Assembly: GCF_910592395.1 (NCBI RefSeq)
Contig: NC_088319.1
Coordinates: forward strand, 17,484,001 to 17,548,000
Reading direction: 5' to 3'
DNA from: Lineus longissimus
Lineage: Eukaryota > Nemertea > Pilidiophora > Heteronemertea > Lineidae
Length of the DNA stretch: 64,000 bases
The translations under genes were made by a program, and so were the position numbers. This document shows positions 12,551-32,984 of this stretch, in pieces. The stretch's first letter is position 1. Each line of letters opens with the position of its first letter. The notes under the pieces are model-generated. The model saw nothing but the letters and a program-made list of their open reading frames with translations. It did no database searches and had not been told where the DNA came from.

Positions 12551-15500
12551 TCAGCCTCGAACTGGATACACCCATTGTCCTAGGGTCGGATTCCATAACG
12601 GCTCTGGTGGTCTGAACATTTGCCACCATAGGACAGGCTGTTGTACTGGAACTCCTTGAAGATTCATGAGAACTGTTTTCTGATGTGAAACTCCATGCCC
12701 AGTGACTGAACCTGCCACACTAACTGGTACTGTAGAGACAGACGGTTTTCCTAGTTCATCATACGTGAGTCTCTGCGGTTTTCTCACATTCCTAGTTCTG
12801 GTAGCTCTAGGCTGAAATTCTTGAGCCTCCGGACTTAAACTCCCCAGACTGGACTCTGCAGTGCTAGGTCGATTCTGTTCAACTCCAGGACTAGACTCAA
12901 TACTGGATCGATTCTGTTCAAACACTCCAGGACTGGAACCAGCGCTAGACGGCTGTCTACTACTGTTAGGAAATGACCGATTTTCCTCAGAAAATGACCG
13001 ATTGATATCCTCAGTAACTAGCTGATTTTCCTGTAAATGTTCAAATGTACCATTCTGCGAACCATTTTCAGAGTCAATTTCAATTTCTCTAGTTACAGAC
13101 ACCTTATCTCTACCCCTCCCTGCTTTCAAAAGGTAGGGTGCAGCCAAATCACATAGTTCATCAAATTCATCATCACTGTCCGATTCAGGATCGGCACTAG
13201 TTGACTTTGGAGGATCAGATTTCGACACAGTTTTCGATTGTTTAGTTTTACACAGTTTGCTAGTGTCCGCGAGATCTGTGTCCAGGTTTAGCTCTGGACA
13301 AGGCATGAGCATATTCCTGTGAAGTACACGTTCCTTGCCTGAACCACTCTCCGGCTTCACACCGTAGACTGGACTGTTGTCTGGATCGCCTTTCCTGGAT
13401 GTGACTATGTGAATCTTATCCTCCCAGTAAGATCGTAGTTTACCGGGTCCACCCCTCTGGCTGAGATTCCTGACCAGCACTCTGTCAGAAATTTCGAGAG
13501 GTTTACCATGTACGCGCTTATCATAGCGAGCTTTGCTCTTTTTCCCTGCAGTCTCTGATTTGTCCTTGGCTATGTCATGTGCATCCTGCATAGCCTTTTG
13601 CCAGTTTTCGACATATTTCTGATACGATGCTTTGCTGGAGTCTTCAACTAGCCCAAAAAGAGTGTCTATTGGGAGTCTAGGAGACCGTCCGAACAATAGA
13701 AAGTATGGAGAATACGAGGTAGATTCATGCTTTGTACAATTATAAGCGAACAACACTTTGTCCAAATGATCACTCCAAGCACTTTTCTGTCTCTCATTGA
13801 GCGATCTCAACATTCCTAAAAGAGTCCTATTCATTCTTTCAACCTGACCATCCCCTTGCGGGTGATAGGGAGTAGTCCTGGTTGCTGACATGCCAGAAAG
13901 TTGCTGTAGATGAGAGAAAAGTGAATTTTCGAACTCACCACCTTGGTCATGGTGAATTCTCCGAGGAAAACCATATCTGAATACAAAGTTATTGAAGAGT
14001 TTCTCGGCTGCAGTTTTAGCTTTCTTGTTTCGAGTAGGGTAACCAACTGCAAATCTACTGAAATGATCCACGAGCAAAAGGACATACTCATAACCACCTT
14101 TGCTCCGTTCAAGATGGAGAAAGTCTAAAGATATCAAGTCAAAAGGAGCAGACGATTTGAAGTTCACTAGTGGTGCCCTCGGTGGCAACTGAGGTCGCTT
14201 GTTCACCAGACAACTACACTTTTTAGCGATGAAGTGTTCAATGTCTGATTGCATGTTAGGCCAATAAAATCTGTCCCTAGCCAAATTCACAACTCGATCG
14301 GCTCCTAAATGACCCATTTCCTTGTGCAATTCTATGTAAACTAGAGAATGAAACGTTTCCGGCAATACCAACTGTTTACATCCACTTTTACGCCACAGAA
14401 TACCGTGATTGTCTACCTCAAGTTTGTTCCAACTCCTGAGTAAAACCTGAACCTTGCGACTTTCCTGACGGCGAACTTTGGAAGTTGGCAATTTCCCGGC
14501 TTTCATTAGATTCAGTACCCGACCGACGACTAAATCCTTCTCCTGACTTGTCCTAATGTCATCACGAGACATTGCAGAGATTGACTGCGAGTGCTCAGCT
14601 AAAAGAACTGGGTTAATTGCAGCTACAGTTGCCCAATCTGATCCCAGCTTCTCACTGGTCTGCATAGCTTCCAGTGTAGCGGACACATCCTTCTGATGTA
14701 CAGTTTCTGTACATTGTTTCATGTATTTAGACATGTCCATAGGCAAACGAGACAGGGTATCAGCATCGATATTAAGCTTGCCTGGGCGATATTTCAATGT
14801 CAATGGAAACTGAGAGAGTTCAGCCATCCACCTGTGGCCAGTCGCATTCAACTTAGCGGTAGTGAATATATAGGTGAGAGGATTGTTATCTGTAAAGACT
14901 GTTACCTCTGGCGCATAGAATAGATAGTCTCGAAACTTTTCCGTTACCGCCCACTTAAGAGCAAGAAACTCAAGTTTTCCCGAGTGCATATGATAGTTCC
15001 TTTCAGCTGGGGAAAGAGTTCTGGACCCATATCCGATCACACGAAGCTGTCCTTGCTGTTCCTGGTACAAAACACAACCCAGCCCATCCGCTGAAGCATC
15101 GGTATTGAGAATGAATGGCTTTTCCATATCAGCGAAAGCTAAAATAGGTGGTTTGACTAGGTTGTCTAACAGGTCTTCAAGAATATTCTGATGCACAGGC
15201 AACCATTTCAAGGGCGTTTTAGATGGTAATTGACCAGTTTTGGTCTGAGAGTCAGTCTTTTTACTACTGTTTGGTACTTTCGATTCAGTCACTTTCAGCA
15301 GATCATACAACATTTTGGCTTTCTTAGCAAAATTTGGCACAAAAGATCGATAGTACCCCAAGAAACCTAGCAGTTTTCGCAAATGTCCTATGTTTTCTGG
15401 TGTTTTCTCTTTCAAGGCCTGAATTGCGGCAGTATCTGCAGGATCAACAGTATACCCTTCCTCGGATACCAAACGACCAACGAAACGTGCTTGGCGCAGA

Positions 15501-17182
15501 AATATCTTGCACTTTGACGGCTTGAGCTTTCCCCCACTCTTGATAACTTTTTTCAAAATCTGACGTGCATCGTCAACATGGTCGTCGAACGTCTTGCTAA
15601 AACCTATCACATCATCCTGATATGGGATACAAGTTTTGAAATTTAGTTCATCAAGCATAGTGAACATATGACGCTGGAATGCTGGTGGCGCCCCCTGGAG
15701 ACCAAATGCGATTCTTTGGTATTCATACAGACCCCACGGCGTGGCCACAGCACTAAGATGACGCGATTCCTCGTCTAAAAATCCCTGGTGGTAAGCGGAA
15801 CCAAAATCAAACACAGAAAACCACGAGTTACCTCCCAAAAGGTCAAGAATGTCCTGAATTCTCATTATTGGATGACGATCATGGTAACATCGGGAGTTGA
15901 GTAACCTGTAATCCCCACATACTCGGAGTTTTCCCGAGCGCTTACGAACACAGACTAGCGGAGATGAGTAGCTAGAGTTTGATTTGCACATGATCCCCCT
16001 CCTGATGAGATCCTCTAAATGCTCACGGAGTTCTTTATATAATGGCTTAGGCACAGTTCGGTAATGCTGGTTGCATGGGGTAGGGTCTTTGAGTTTGATA
16101 TGCATTTGCAAACCAGGCATACAACCAATGTCAGACTCATCCTTAGCAAAGGCATCACTGCATTCCCTTAGCATGTCCTCGACCTTGACCCTCTGCTCAG
16201 GTTCTAAATGACTTAAATCCACTGGAGGCAACCAAGTTTTATCCTCGGATGCATGCTTACTATTCCTACTATCGTTCCGATCATCCACATGACTTCCCAA
16301 ATCAACTGTGTGTACTCTGGCATTCTTAGAATCACTATCAAAATCACATGAGTAAGACCCATCCCATTCATAAATCGCTTTGACAAAACTAACAGTTCCG
16401 AGAACAGTTTTTGCCCGGAGTCGAACTGTACGATTGGTAGGGTTATTCACTAATATCTGAACTTTTGATGAAGAACCTTGAGACAACGACACAACAGAGG
16501 CTGGGATTACAAGTTCACTGAGTTCATTACTTTCATCAACCACATCAAATCCCTCAAACAGCACTGGAGTTTCCTTGATAACTGGCCCTGCATGTACACG
16601 ACACACTACATTGAGGTCACTCTTAGGACCTACTACAATGTCCTTCCTACCAGTTTTGACTAAAAAACTATCCTTAGTAGGACCCTGCTGCAAAACAGAC
16701 AAAAGTTCCACCCGAGTTTTCTCTTTCACTGTAGGAAACAAACATCTCAATTCATCAGAGTCAGCATTACATTCCTTTAGGATCTCCTCAATCACATTGT
16801 AACCTATGATTGGATAGCTGATGTCATTGGTGCTGACTAAAATTGGGACCCGAAAGCAAGGTTTATCAGTACTGATATCAGACTCAGGCTCATGTTTAGT
16901 GCTCCTTACATGTTTCAAATCTAGTTCCACCCATCCCAAGTATGGAATTTGCTGTCCATTTGCAGCATTCAGCTCTAAAGGCTCATTCAGCAATTCAACT
17001 ATATCTCTGATTTCTGTGGTGGGCAGGTTATCCTTTAGCCATTTTTGTGACACTATCGACACCTGCGCCCCTGTATCCCAAAGTGCAATCGTAGCAACGT
17101 CATTAAACTGGCATCTGATAAGACACTGCTTGCCTATCAATGAAACCAATTTCGAATACTTCTTAATATTGCACATGTTCAT
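12551..17182 (-). CDS. pol: Gypsy pol polyprotein: protease, RT, RNase H, integrase
   Basis: The frame has 1,543 codons from its first ATG, but it is open upstream to 17,359 and overlaps gag in the -1 frame, so it is probably made as a Gag-Pol fusion. In order: retropepsin motif DTGA near residue 36; reverse transcriptase with YQDD near 520; RNase H with NTDAS near 693 and FTDNN; integrase with an H-H-C-C zinc finger near 956-990; and a D-D-E core (SLDFLH near 1,015, HHDQGGEF near 1,079, GQVERMN near 1,112). A GPY/F-like segment lies near 1,250. The last 250 or so residues are Ser/Pro/Glu-rich and unassigned, ending in a Trp/Pro-rich tail. No stop or frameshift breaks the frame. Product: the enzymes that copy and integrate the element. 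Confidence 0.95.
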   Translation of the reverse strand: MNMCNIKKYSKLVSLIGKQCLIRCQFNDVATIALWDTGAQVSIVSQKWLKDNLPTTEIRDIVELLNEPLELNAANGQQIPYLGWVELDLKHVRSTKHEPESDISTDKPCFRVPILVSTNDISYPIIGYNVIEEILKECNADSDELRCLFPTVKEKTRVELLSVLQQGPTKDSFLVKTGRKDIVVGPKSDLNVVCRVHAGPVIKETPVLFEGFDVVDESNELSELVIPASVVSLSQGSSSKVQILVNNPTNRTVRLRAKTVLGTVSFVKAIYEWDGSYSCDFDSDSKNARVHTVDLGSHVDDRNDSRNSKHASEDKTWLPPVDLSHLEPEQRVKVEDMLRECSDAFAKDESDIGCMPGLQMHIKLKDPTPCNQHYRTVPKPLYKELREHLEDLIRRGIMCKSNSSYSSPLVCVRKRSGKLRVCGDYRLLNSRCYHDRHPIMRIQDILDLLGGNSWFSVFDFGSAYHQGFLDEESRHLSAVATPWGLYEYQRIAFGLQGAPPAFQRHMFTMLDELNFKTCIPYQDDVIGFSKTFDDHVDDARQILKKVIKSGGKLKPSKCKIFLRQARFVGRLVSEEGYTVDPADTAAIQALKEKTPENIGHLRKLLGFLGYYRSFVPNFAKKAKMLYDLLKVTESKVPNSSKKTDSQTKTGQLPSKTPLKWLPVHQNILEDLLDNLVKPPILAFADMEKPFILNTDASADGLGCVLYQEQQGQLRVIGYGSRTLSPAERNYHMHSGKLEFLALKWAVTEKFRDYLFYAPEVTVFTDNNPLTYIFTTAKLNATGHRWMAELSQFPLTLKYRPGKLNIDADTLSRLPMDMSKYMKQCTETVHQKDVSATLEAMQTSEKLGSDWATVAAINPVLLAEHSQSISAMSRDDIRTSQEKDLVVGRVLNLMKAGKLPTSKVRRQESRKVQVLLRSWNKLEVDNHGILWRKSGCKQLVLPETFHSLVYIELHKEMGHLGADRVVNLARDRFYWPNMQSDIEHFIAKKCSCLVNKRPQLPPRAPLVNFKSSAPFDLISLDFLHLERSKGGYEYVLLLVDHFSRFAVGYPTRNKKAKTAAEKLFNNFVFRYGFPRRIHHDQGGEFENSLFSHLQQLSGMSATRTTPYHPQGDGQVERMNRTLLGMLRSLNERQKSAWSDHLDKVLFAYNCTKHESTSYSPYFLLFGRSPRLPIDTLFGLVEDSSKASYQKYVENWQKAMQDAHDIAKDKSETAGKKSKARYDKRVHGKPLEISDRVLVRNLSQRGGPGKLRSYWEDKIHIVTSRKGDPDNSPVYGVKPESGSGKERVLHRNMLMPCPELNLDTDLADTSKLCKTKQSKTVSKSDPPKSTSADPESDSDDEFDELCDLAAPYLLKAGRGRDKVSVTREIEIDSENGSQNGTFEHLQENQLVTEDINRSFSEENRSFPNSSRQPSSAGSSPGVFEQNRSSIESSPGVEQNRPSTAESSLGSLSPEAQEFQPRATRTRNVRKPQRLTYDELGKPSVSTVPVSVAGSVTGHGVSHQKTVLMNLQGVPVQQPVLWWQMFRPPEPLWNPTLGQWVYPVRG

Positions 17183-17295
17183 ACTTGACTCACATACACT
17201 ACTTATATAAGCACCACTGTCAGAAATTCTACTACTAGTCGAACTTGTAAATTCCGTCTTTTCTACATGGGACTGACTACAAACAGATTCCGGGC

Positions 17296-18480
17296 CTACA
17301 CCGTGTCCCCTCGGGGAGACCCTCTCCGGTTTCCCTTCCTGCAGCCACGGGAGAAATGTTCACCGGAACCACAGGCCCAACAATGGTCACATTCAGATTG
17401 ACCTGCCTGTTGACACTTTTCACATAATTTCTTTTGCCTAAATGTATTTGACTTTTTGGCACCTGTCTCAGTGTTTCTCTTACTAGTGCCAGAAGCTTCA
17501 GGAACAGAGCGAGTGGTCAAAGAATTTTTGACCTCCGTGACTAAAGCCTTGATTTGACTCATTTCCGCTTTAAGCTTTTCAAATTCAGGATCCTTTGAAC
17601 CAGTGGTGGCGTTCACTTTGGCTTTTGCACCAGCAGTACCCGTACCGTGACTAACGCCAGCCCCTTTCGCTTCTCGTTCTTGCTCCTTGGCTGTTGCATG
17701 ATGTAGGGCTTCTAACAATTTCTCGTCAGTTATGTCTCGATCCTCAAGCGCGGATTTTAACTCTAGACTGATACTAGTGTTACGTAAACCTGTGGCCACT
17801 GCATGAAGGAACATGTTTTTAACCAGCTTTTGATCATAAACTAAAGAGGAATCAGCCTCCTTTGAGGCAAAACAGACCTTCTGCCTCAAGTCCATTGCCC
17901 TAAAGATGAATTCTTGGGCACTTTCCTTTTCACCTTGACAAATGTTCACCAGGTCCTTGTAGAGCGCTGTCGGCTCCTTCTCGCTGTAGTATGTACGGAG
18001 AACCTTCCTTAGAGATGACAAAGAAACATAACCCTTTCCTTCTAGGTACGAACGGAACGTTGACCCAGCTGAAATGCACTTGACCACTGCTGCGACCACT
18101 TCTCTCTCCGAATATCCTTTGTCTAGACCAATGTCTATTTGATGGATTAAACTTGAGAAAGACAGTTTTTCCTTTTCGCCCGGTTTCCCAATCTGCCCCT
18201 GAATCTTGAACTCTCGTTTCAGCAACTTCTGCAGATCCGGTTCATGTGTTGACGATGAGGACACTGGAGCCCCACCTCCACCACTGATCCTGTCCAGGTC
18301 CGCCAGACGTTGTCGCAGCTCCTCGTTCTCGATGCGCGCCTTTTCTACCGTCTCCATGGCCTTTATCTTTCTACGTAACTTTTCGTTTTCAGATTCCAAA
18401 TTCTCACGCGTAATCACCTCCTCATCCCAGAATTCATCGACGTTCGGATTCTCTTCCCAGTCCTCGTTATCCTGCGACAT
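17296..18480 (-). CDS. gag: Gypsy gag (capsid/nucleocapsid) protein
   Basis: A 394-residue frame at the 5' end of the element. The N-terminus is acidic, followed by a leucine-heptad coiled coil (about residues 22-70) and a helical capsid-like domain (about 100-270). Near the C-terminus two CxxC pairs precede a CCHC zinc knuckle (CX2CX4HX4C, starting CWACGSGEHF), as in nucleocapsids that bind the element's RNA. The start is the first ATG downstream of the primer-binding site. The stop lies 33 bases after the GGGAAAC heptamer where the pol frame can be entered. Confidence 0.93.
   Translation of the reverse strand: MSQDNEDWEENPNVDEFWDEEVITRENLESENEKLRRKIKAMETVEKARIENEELRQRLADLDRISGGGGAPVSSSSTHEPDLQKLLKREFKIQGQIGKPGEKEKLSFSSLIHQIDIGLDKGYSEREVVAAVVKCISAGSTFRSYLEGKGYVSLSSLRKVLRTYYSEKEPTALYKDLVNICQGEKESAQEFIFRAMDLRQKVCFASKEADSSLVYDQKLVKNMFLHAVATGLRNTSISLELKSALEDRDITDEKLLEALHHATAKEQEREAKGAGVSHGTGTAGAKAKVNATTGSKDPEFEKLKAEMSQIKALVTEVKNSLTTRSVPEASGTSKRNTETGAKKSNTFRQKKLCEKCQQAGQSECDHCWACGSGEHFSRGCRKGNRRGSPRGDTV
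17303..17335 (-). promoter_or_regulatory. -1 ribosomal frameshift signal (GGGAAAC plus stem)
   Basis: The minus strand reads GGGAAAC at 17,335-17,329. The gag codons are GGA and AAC, so the heptamer is in the canonical X XXY YYZ phase. After a one-base backward slip the next codon starts at 17,329, exactly in the pol frame. Eight bases later GTCTCCC (17,320-17,314) can pair with GGGACAC (17,309-17,303): six pairs, one C-C mismatch and a CGAG loop. The pol frame is closed by a stop at 17,362-17,360, just upstream of the heptamer, so slippage must happen in this roughly 60-base overlap. GGGAAAC is an established slippery heptamer in retroviruses. Function here is inferred. Confidence 0.8.
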
Positions 18481-18943
18481 GATTGCAGTGCAAACAATGA
18501 CAATTTTTACACCACAAGAGTCCAGAGATTAGACCTCGAAAATCACAACCAGACGGTGCTATACGATATTGTCGAAACGAACAGTTCAGTAAACAAACAG
18601 GACTTCAACAGGCAGCATCAGCAGCAAAGACCAGCTGGTCAGCAACAACAACAACACATACAAGTCTCTCAACATAGCACTAGATCCAGTCAGTCAATGA
18701 GTCACCATCATCACCCTGGATTTCATACACTGCACAGGCATTGCACACACTTCATGTATGTGGATACTGTACATCAGCATACAGGGACAGAATTTCCCTG
18801 CTACACGGCAGCAACACAGTTCAATGTATGGCGAAATGCACTATAGCCCACGAGGCTCGCAAATCGTGACTTCATTTCGCGAGATCGACACAAGTTTTTC
18901 ACCTTCAAAGTCTACTTTTTACAGTCTATCATTATCTTATTAA
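18481..18943 (-). other. 5' leader of the Gypsy element
   Basis: About 460 bases lie between the primer-binding site and the gag start. No conserved coding block is seen; this would be the untranslated leader of the element's RNA. Confidence 0.6.
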
Positions 18944-18960
18944 TCTCGGTAGAACCTCCA
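18944..18960 (-). promoter_or_regulatory. Primer-binding site
   Basis: Two bases inside the 5' LTR the minus strand reads TGGAGGTTCTACCGAGA. It starts with TGG, the complement of a tRNA CCA end, at the expected place for minus-strand DNA priming. I could not assign the tRNA. Confidence 0.75.
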
Positions 18961-18962
18961 AT

Positions 18963-19174
18963 TGTTACTGGTGTCATTCTAGTACTTAGTTCAATCAAAC
19001 AACACCGTAATTAAACTATATAAACGTTTTCTTTTAATAAATCTTCTCACTTTCTTCTCACAAAATCGGATGCTTTCGCTAATGTGTGCCTCCAGGAGTC
19101 CCGGAGCTGACCTCCACAAAGCATGTAAAAGACACACAAGGAATTTCGGAAGTGACTTGTCACAACCTGTGACA
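18963..19174 (-). repeat. 5' LTR of the Gypsy element
   Basis: This is identical by eye to the LTR at 11,451-11,662. It would supply the promoter of the element, transcribed leftward on the minus strand. It is followed on the right by CATT, which is also the last four bases before the other LTR. Confidence 0.96.
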
Positions 19175-19830
19175 CATTATATGTCTCTGCCAAGACCACA
19201 CTGGTTGTAATATGATGTCTCTACCATTATGGTGATTGTGACCATTATATGTCTCTGCCAAGACCACACTGGTTGTAATACGATGTCTCTACCATTATGG
19301 TGATTGTGACCATTATATGTCTCTGCCAAGACCACACTGGTTGTAATATGATGTCTCTACCATTATGGTGATTGTGACCATTATATGTCTCTGCCAAGAC
19401 CACACTGGTTGTAATACGATGTCTCTACCATTATGGTGATTGTGACCATTATATGTCTCTGCCAAGACCACACTGGTTGTAATACGATGTCTCTACCATT
19501 ATGGTGATTGTGACCATTATATGTCTCTGCCAAGACCACACTGGTTGTAATATGATGTCTCTACCATTATGGTGATTGTGACCATTATATGTCTCTGCCA
19601 AGACCACACTGGTTGTAATATGATGTCTCTACCATTATGGTGATTGTGACCATTATATGTCTCTGCCAAGACCACACTGGTTGTAATATGATGTCTCAAC
19701 CATTATGGTGATTGTGACCATTATATGTCTCTGCCAAGACCACACTGGTTGTAATATGATGTCTCTACCATTATGGTGATTGTGACCATTATATGTCTCT
19801 GCCAAGACCATACTGGTTGTGACAGATGGT
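19175..19830. repeat. 68-bp tandem array, right part
   Basis: About nine and a half more copies of the unit seen at 9,820-11,450 continue it in register beyond the retrotransposon. The last unit degenerates around 19,810. Confidence 0.95.
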
Positions 19831-20472
19831 CTGGATGGCCACAGAGACATGTTCACATTAACTGGACCATGTCTCATCAGCCATGATCACATTGACTATG
19901 ACACTGACAGGTCGTCTTGACTTCATTGCTCATTTCATGAAATAATAACAACAAAAATGCCTGAAGTATATTCATATTTACACTTATTATTGATATCAAA
20001 TAATTATTAATACATCTTGCACATAAGTAATCCATTGGCAGACATAAATACATCACAATGGAGCCAACTCCTTAACTGAGTAAATGTGGGAACAGGACCA
20101 TTTCAGGGGGCTCAAGAGACAATCGGAAGTGTCTAATGTTACAGTCTGCAGTGCCCTTCAGCACCCTCCCCTCCTCCCCTCATGAATGTCTGGCCCTCCC
20201 CTCAGAGGCACCCTTCACAAGGCTCCCTTGAAAGCCTCCATTTCACAAGTGGTCTAATAACAAGGAAAACTAGGCGTTTGATTTGGGACTTTTCAAGTCT
20301 CACCCGCTCCCATCCGCTCACCTTCAAGCAAGTCGTCCTCCTTGCAGATGCGCCATTCTATTTGGTCACATTTTCAATCTACTGTCTAACTTCCCAGGAG
20401 CTGACAAGGTTTTAACAAGCACCAACTAGCACACATGATTTAGCTGTAGATGACAACTCTCAATCCATCACC
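19831..20472. other. OPA1 3' flank
   Basis: This stretch lies between the tandem array and the OPA1 stop codon. It should include the OPA1 3' UTR. I see no convincing AATAAA on the minus strand and no other feature. Confidence 0.4.
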
Positions 20473-31065
<10,593 letters not shown>

Positions 31066-31179
31066 GTTTGGTGCGCAATTAACTAATCATTTAAATCACC
31101 AAAACTATCAAGAAGGATTCATAATCGGGCTTAGAAATGACGAAATTGTTGAGAATTTGCGAAACTTGTCTCTGCCCAG

Positions 31180-31262
31180 TAATTTGCGGTTGTTTCGCTC
31201 CCTCACCTTTTCGCTCCCAGTCGTTTCGCTCCAAATCGAAGTCGTTTCGCTCCCTTGGACTT
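31180..31262 (-). repeat. GGAGCGAAA-type dispersed repeat, copy 2
   Basis: The plus strand shows repeated TTTCGCTCC motifs. The reverse complement matches the block at 9,594-9,670 in motif and spacing. It abuts the larger dispersed repeat that follows. Confidence 0.6.
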
Positions 31263-31735
31263 TTTGGAAACCTCGGCTGATTGTTCAGGTCAACTAATCA
31301 ATTACGTTGCATCTATTATGCTCAAAATCAATTAATGAAAATAAAAATTAGGGTAATATCAACCAAACAAGTGCGAAGGAAGTGTAAGTTAATTGACTGA
31401 TTCTGATTACTAGACTCAAAATGAATTTAAGTGTTTCAGAATGCAAACCATGGGCATAACACATCACAAAAACTTTAGATCCTAAATCTTTCCACAAGTT
31501 GTTAGTGGTGATTGGCCAATGAAGACATCAAGGCTAGCTCCATATATTTACCCCTTACACCCTACCGAGAGGTGAGTGTCCAACTCATCTCTCCCAGGGA
31601 CTGCATGCTGGTGAAAACTGGCGCAGTTAGGGGATTTGTAATCAGAAGCACTATCTCGTGCTGGAGGTAAGGCGTGGCCTACGTTGTAAAACTGAAGAGA
31701 AGAAATGAGCTCTAAAGGCCAATGTACATCCGTTA
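31263..31735 (+). repeat. Dispersed repeat of about 460 bp, copy A
   Basis: This copy aligns along its whole length with the reverse complement of 43,257-43,712 at roughly 75-80% identity by eye. Shared blocks include TTCAGGTCAACTAATCAATT and GAGGTGAGTGTCCAACTCAT. There are no terminal repeats I can see and no coding potential. A third partial copy lies near 33,940-34,070. Family unknown. Confidence 0.85.
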
Positions 31736-32059
31736 ACACATATTAAATGAAAATTTTATAAGAAAATGCCATTCAATGAACCCAAAAGAAAGCCCATGTA
31801 GAACCTATGCAACCTAATGCCCAGTTTGCCCACATGGTCCCCATCCGAAAACCCGGGTGCATATTCCACATTGGGTCTGGGTGGGCAAAAGTGGGGCCGA
31901 CATTTAATATTTAGAATATATCAGAGGAGATGTCATAGTAGATATATCAAAGAAATTTCTCATGTATCAAGATTTGAAAAGTTACATTGCCTTAATAAAT
32001 CAATTGATTCTTTTGATGTGATATTCCTGATATTTGTGCTTAAAAACCTGGCCTGTTTG

Positions 32060-32895
32060 TGGAGCAGCCAGGACTGATTCGGCCTGGCTGTGACCGTCTC
32101 ATCTCTCTCACCATGTTAACAACTTGGCAGAGCAGCAAAGACCGATTTGGCCTGGCTGTGACCGTCTCATCTCTCTCACCTTGTCAACACGGTCGAGCAG
32201 CCAGGACTGATTCGGCCTGACTGTGACTGTCTCATCTCTCTCACCATGTTGACAACTTGGCAGAGCAGCCAAGACTGATGTGGCCTGGCTGTGACTGTCT
32301 CATCTCTCTCATCATGTCGTCAGCAAGGTGGAGCAGCCAGGACTGATTCGGCCTGGCTGTGACTATCCCATCTCTCTCTCATCATGCTGTCAACACGGTG
32401 GAGCAGCCAGGACTGATTCGGCCTGGCTCTGACTGTCTCATCTCTCTCACCATGTTGACAACTTGGCAGAGTAGCCAACAAGACTGATGTGGCCTGGCTG
32501 TAACTGTCTCATCTATCTCAGCATGTTGGCAACACGGTTGAGCAGCCAGGACTGATTCGGCCTGACTGTGACTGTCTCATCTCTCTCACCATGTTGACAA
32601 CTTGGCAGAGAAGCCAAGACTGATGTGGCCTAACTGTGACTCTCTCATCACGTTGGCAGCACGGTGGAGCAGCCAGGACTGATTCGGCCTGGCTGTGACT
32701 GTCTCATCTCTCTCATCATGTTGTCAACACGGTGGAGCAGCCAGGACTGATTCGGCCTGGCTGTGACTTCCTCATCTCTCTCACCATGTTGACAACTTGG
32801 TAGAGCAGCCAAGACTGATTTGGCCTGGCTGTGACTCAATGTCTCATCTCTCTCATCATGTTGTCAGCACGATGGAGCAGCCAGGACTGTCAAAC
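32060..32895. repeat. Tandem array of ~66-70-bp monomers in two alternating types
   Basis: About 12 monomers, each centred on GCCTGGCTGTGACTGTCTCA. Two types partly alternate: one carries AACTTGGCAGAGCAGCCAAG, the other CACGGTGGAGCAGCCAGGAC. The array lies upstream of both OPA1 and GTF2H2 and is non-coding. Confidence 0.9.
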
Positions 32896-32984
32896 AGTTG
32901 TGTGAGCTCACTAGAGCTTGCACTTACATAATAGTGTAAAACTAAAATAAATATAATATATATACATGTATATATATATAACCG

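Larger units (their letters stand above)
11451..19174 (-). mobile_element. Complete Ty3/Gypsy LTR retrotransposon (7,724 bp)
   Basis: The element reads on the minus strand: 5' LTR at 18,963-19,174, primer-binding site, gag, pol, polypurine tract, and 3' LTR at 11,451-11,662. The two 212-bp LTRs look identical by eye and both have TG...CA ends. The four bases CATT flank both sides, and joining the flanks restores a normal 68-bp repeat unit, so CATT is the target-site duplication. Both coding regions are open and the catalytic motifs are present. The domain order protease, reverse transcriptase, RNase H, integrase is that of Metaviridae (Ty3/Gypsy), not Copia. There is no envelope gene and no recognisable chromodomain. 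Identical LTRs imply a recent insertion, possibly by a copy that is still competent. Confidence 0.96.

Noticed and set aside
13831-14128. Frames overlapping pol on both strands
   Set aside because: Shadows of the intact pol frame with no domain of their own.
17277-17462. 61-codon minus frame overlapping the gag end, as an accessory gene
   Set aside because: It is the third frame, neither gag nor pol, and lacks motifs; gag-pol frameshifting explains the overlap fully.
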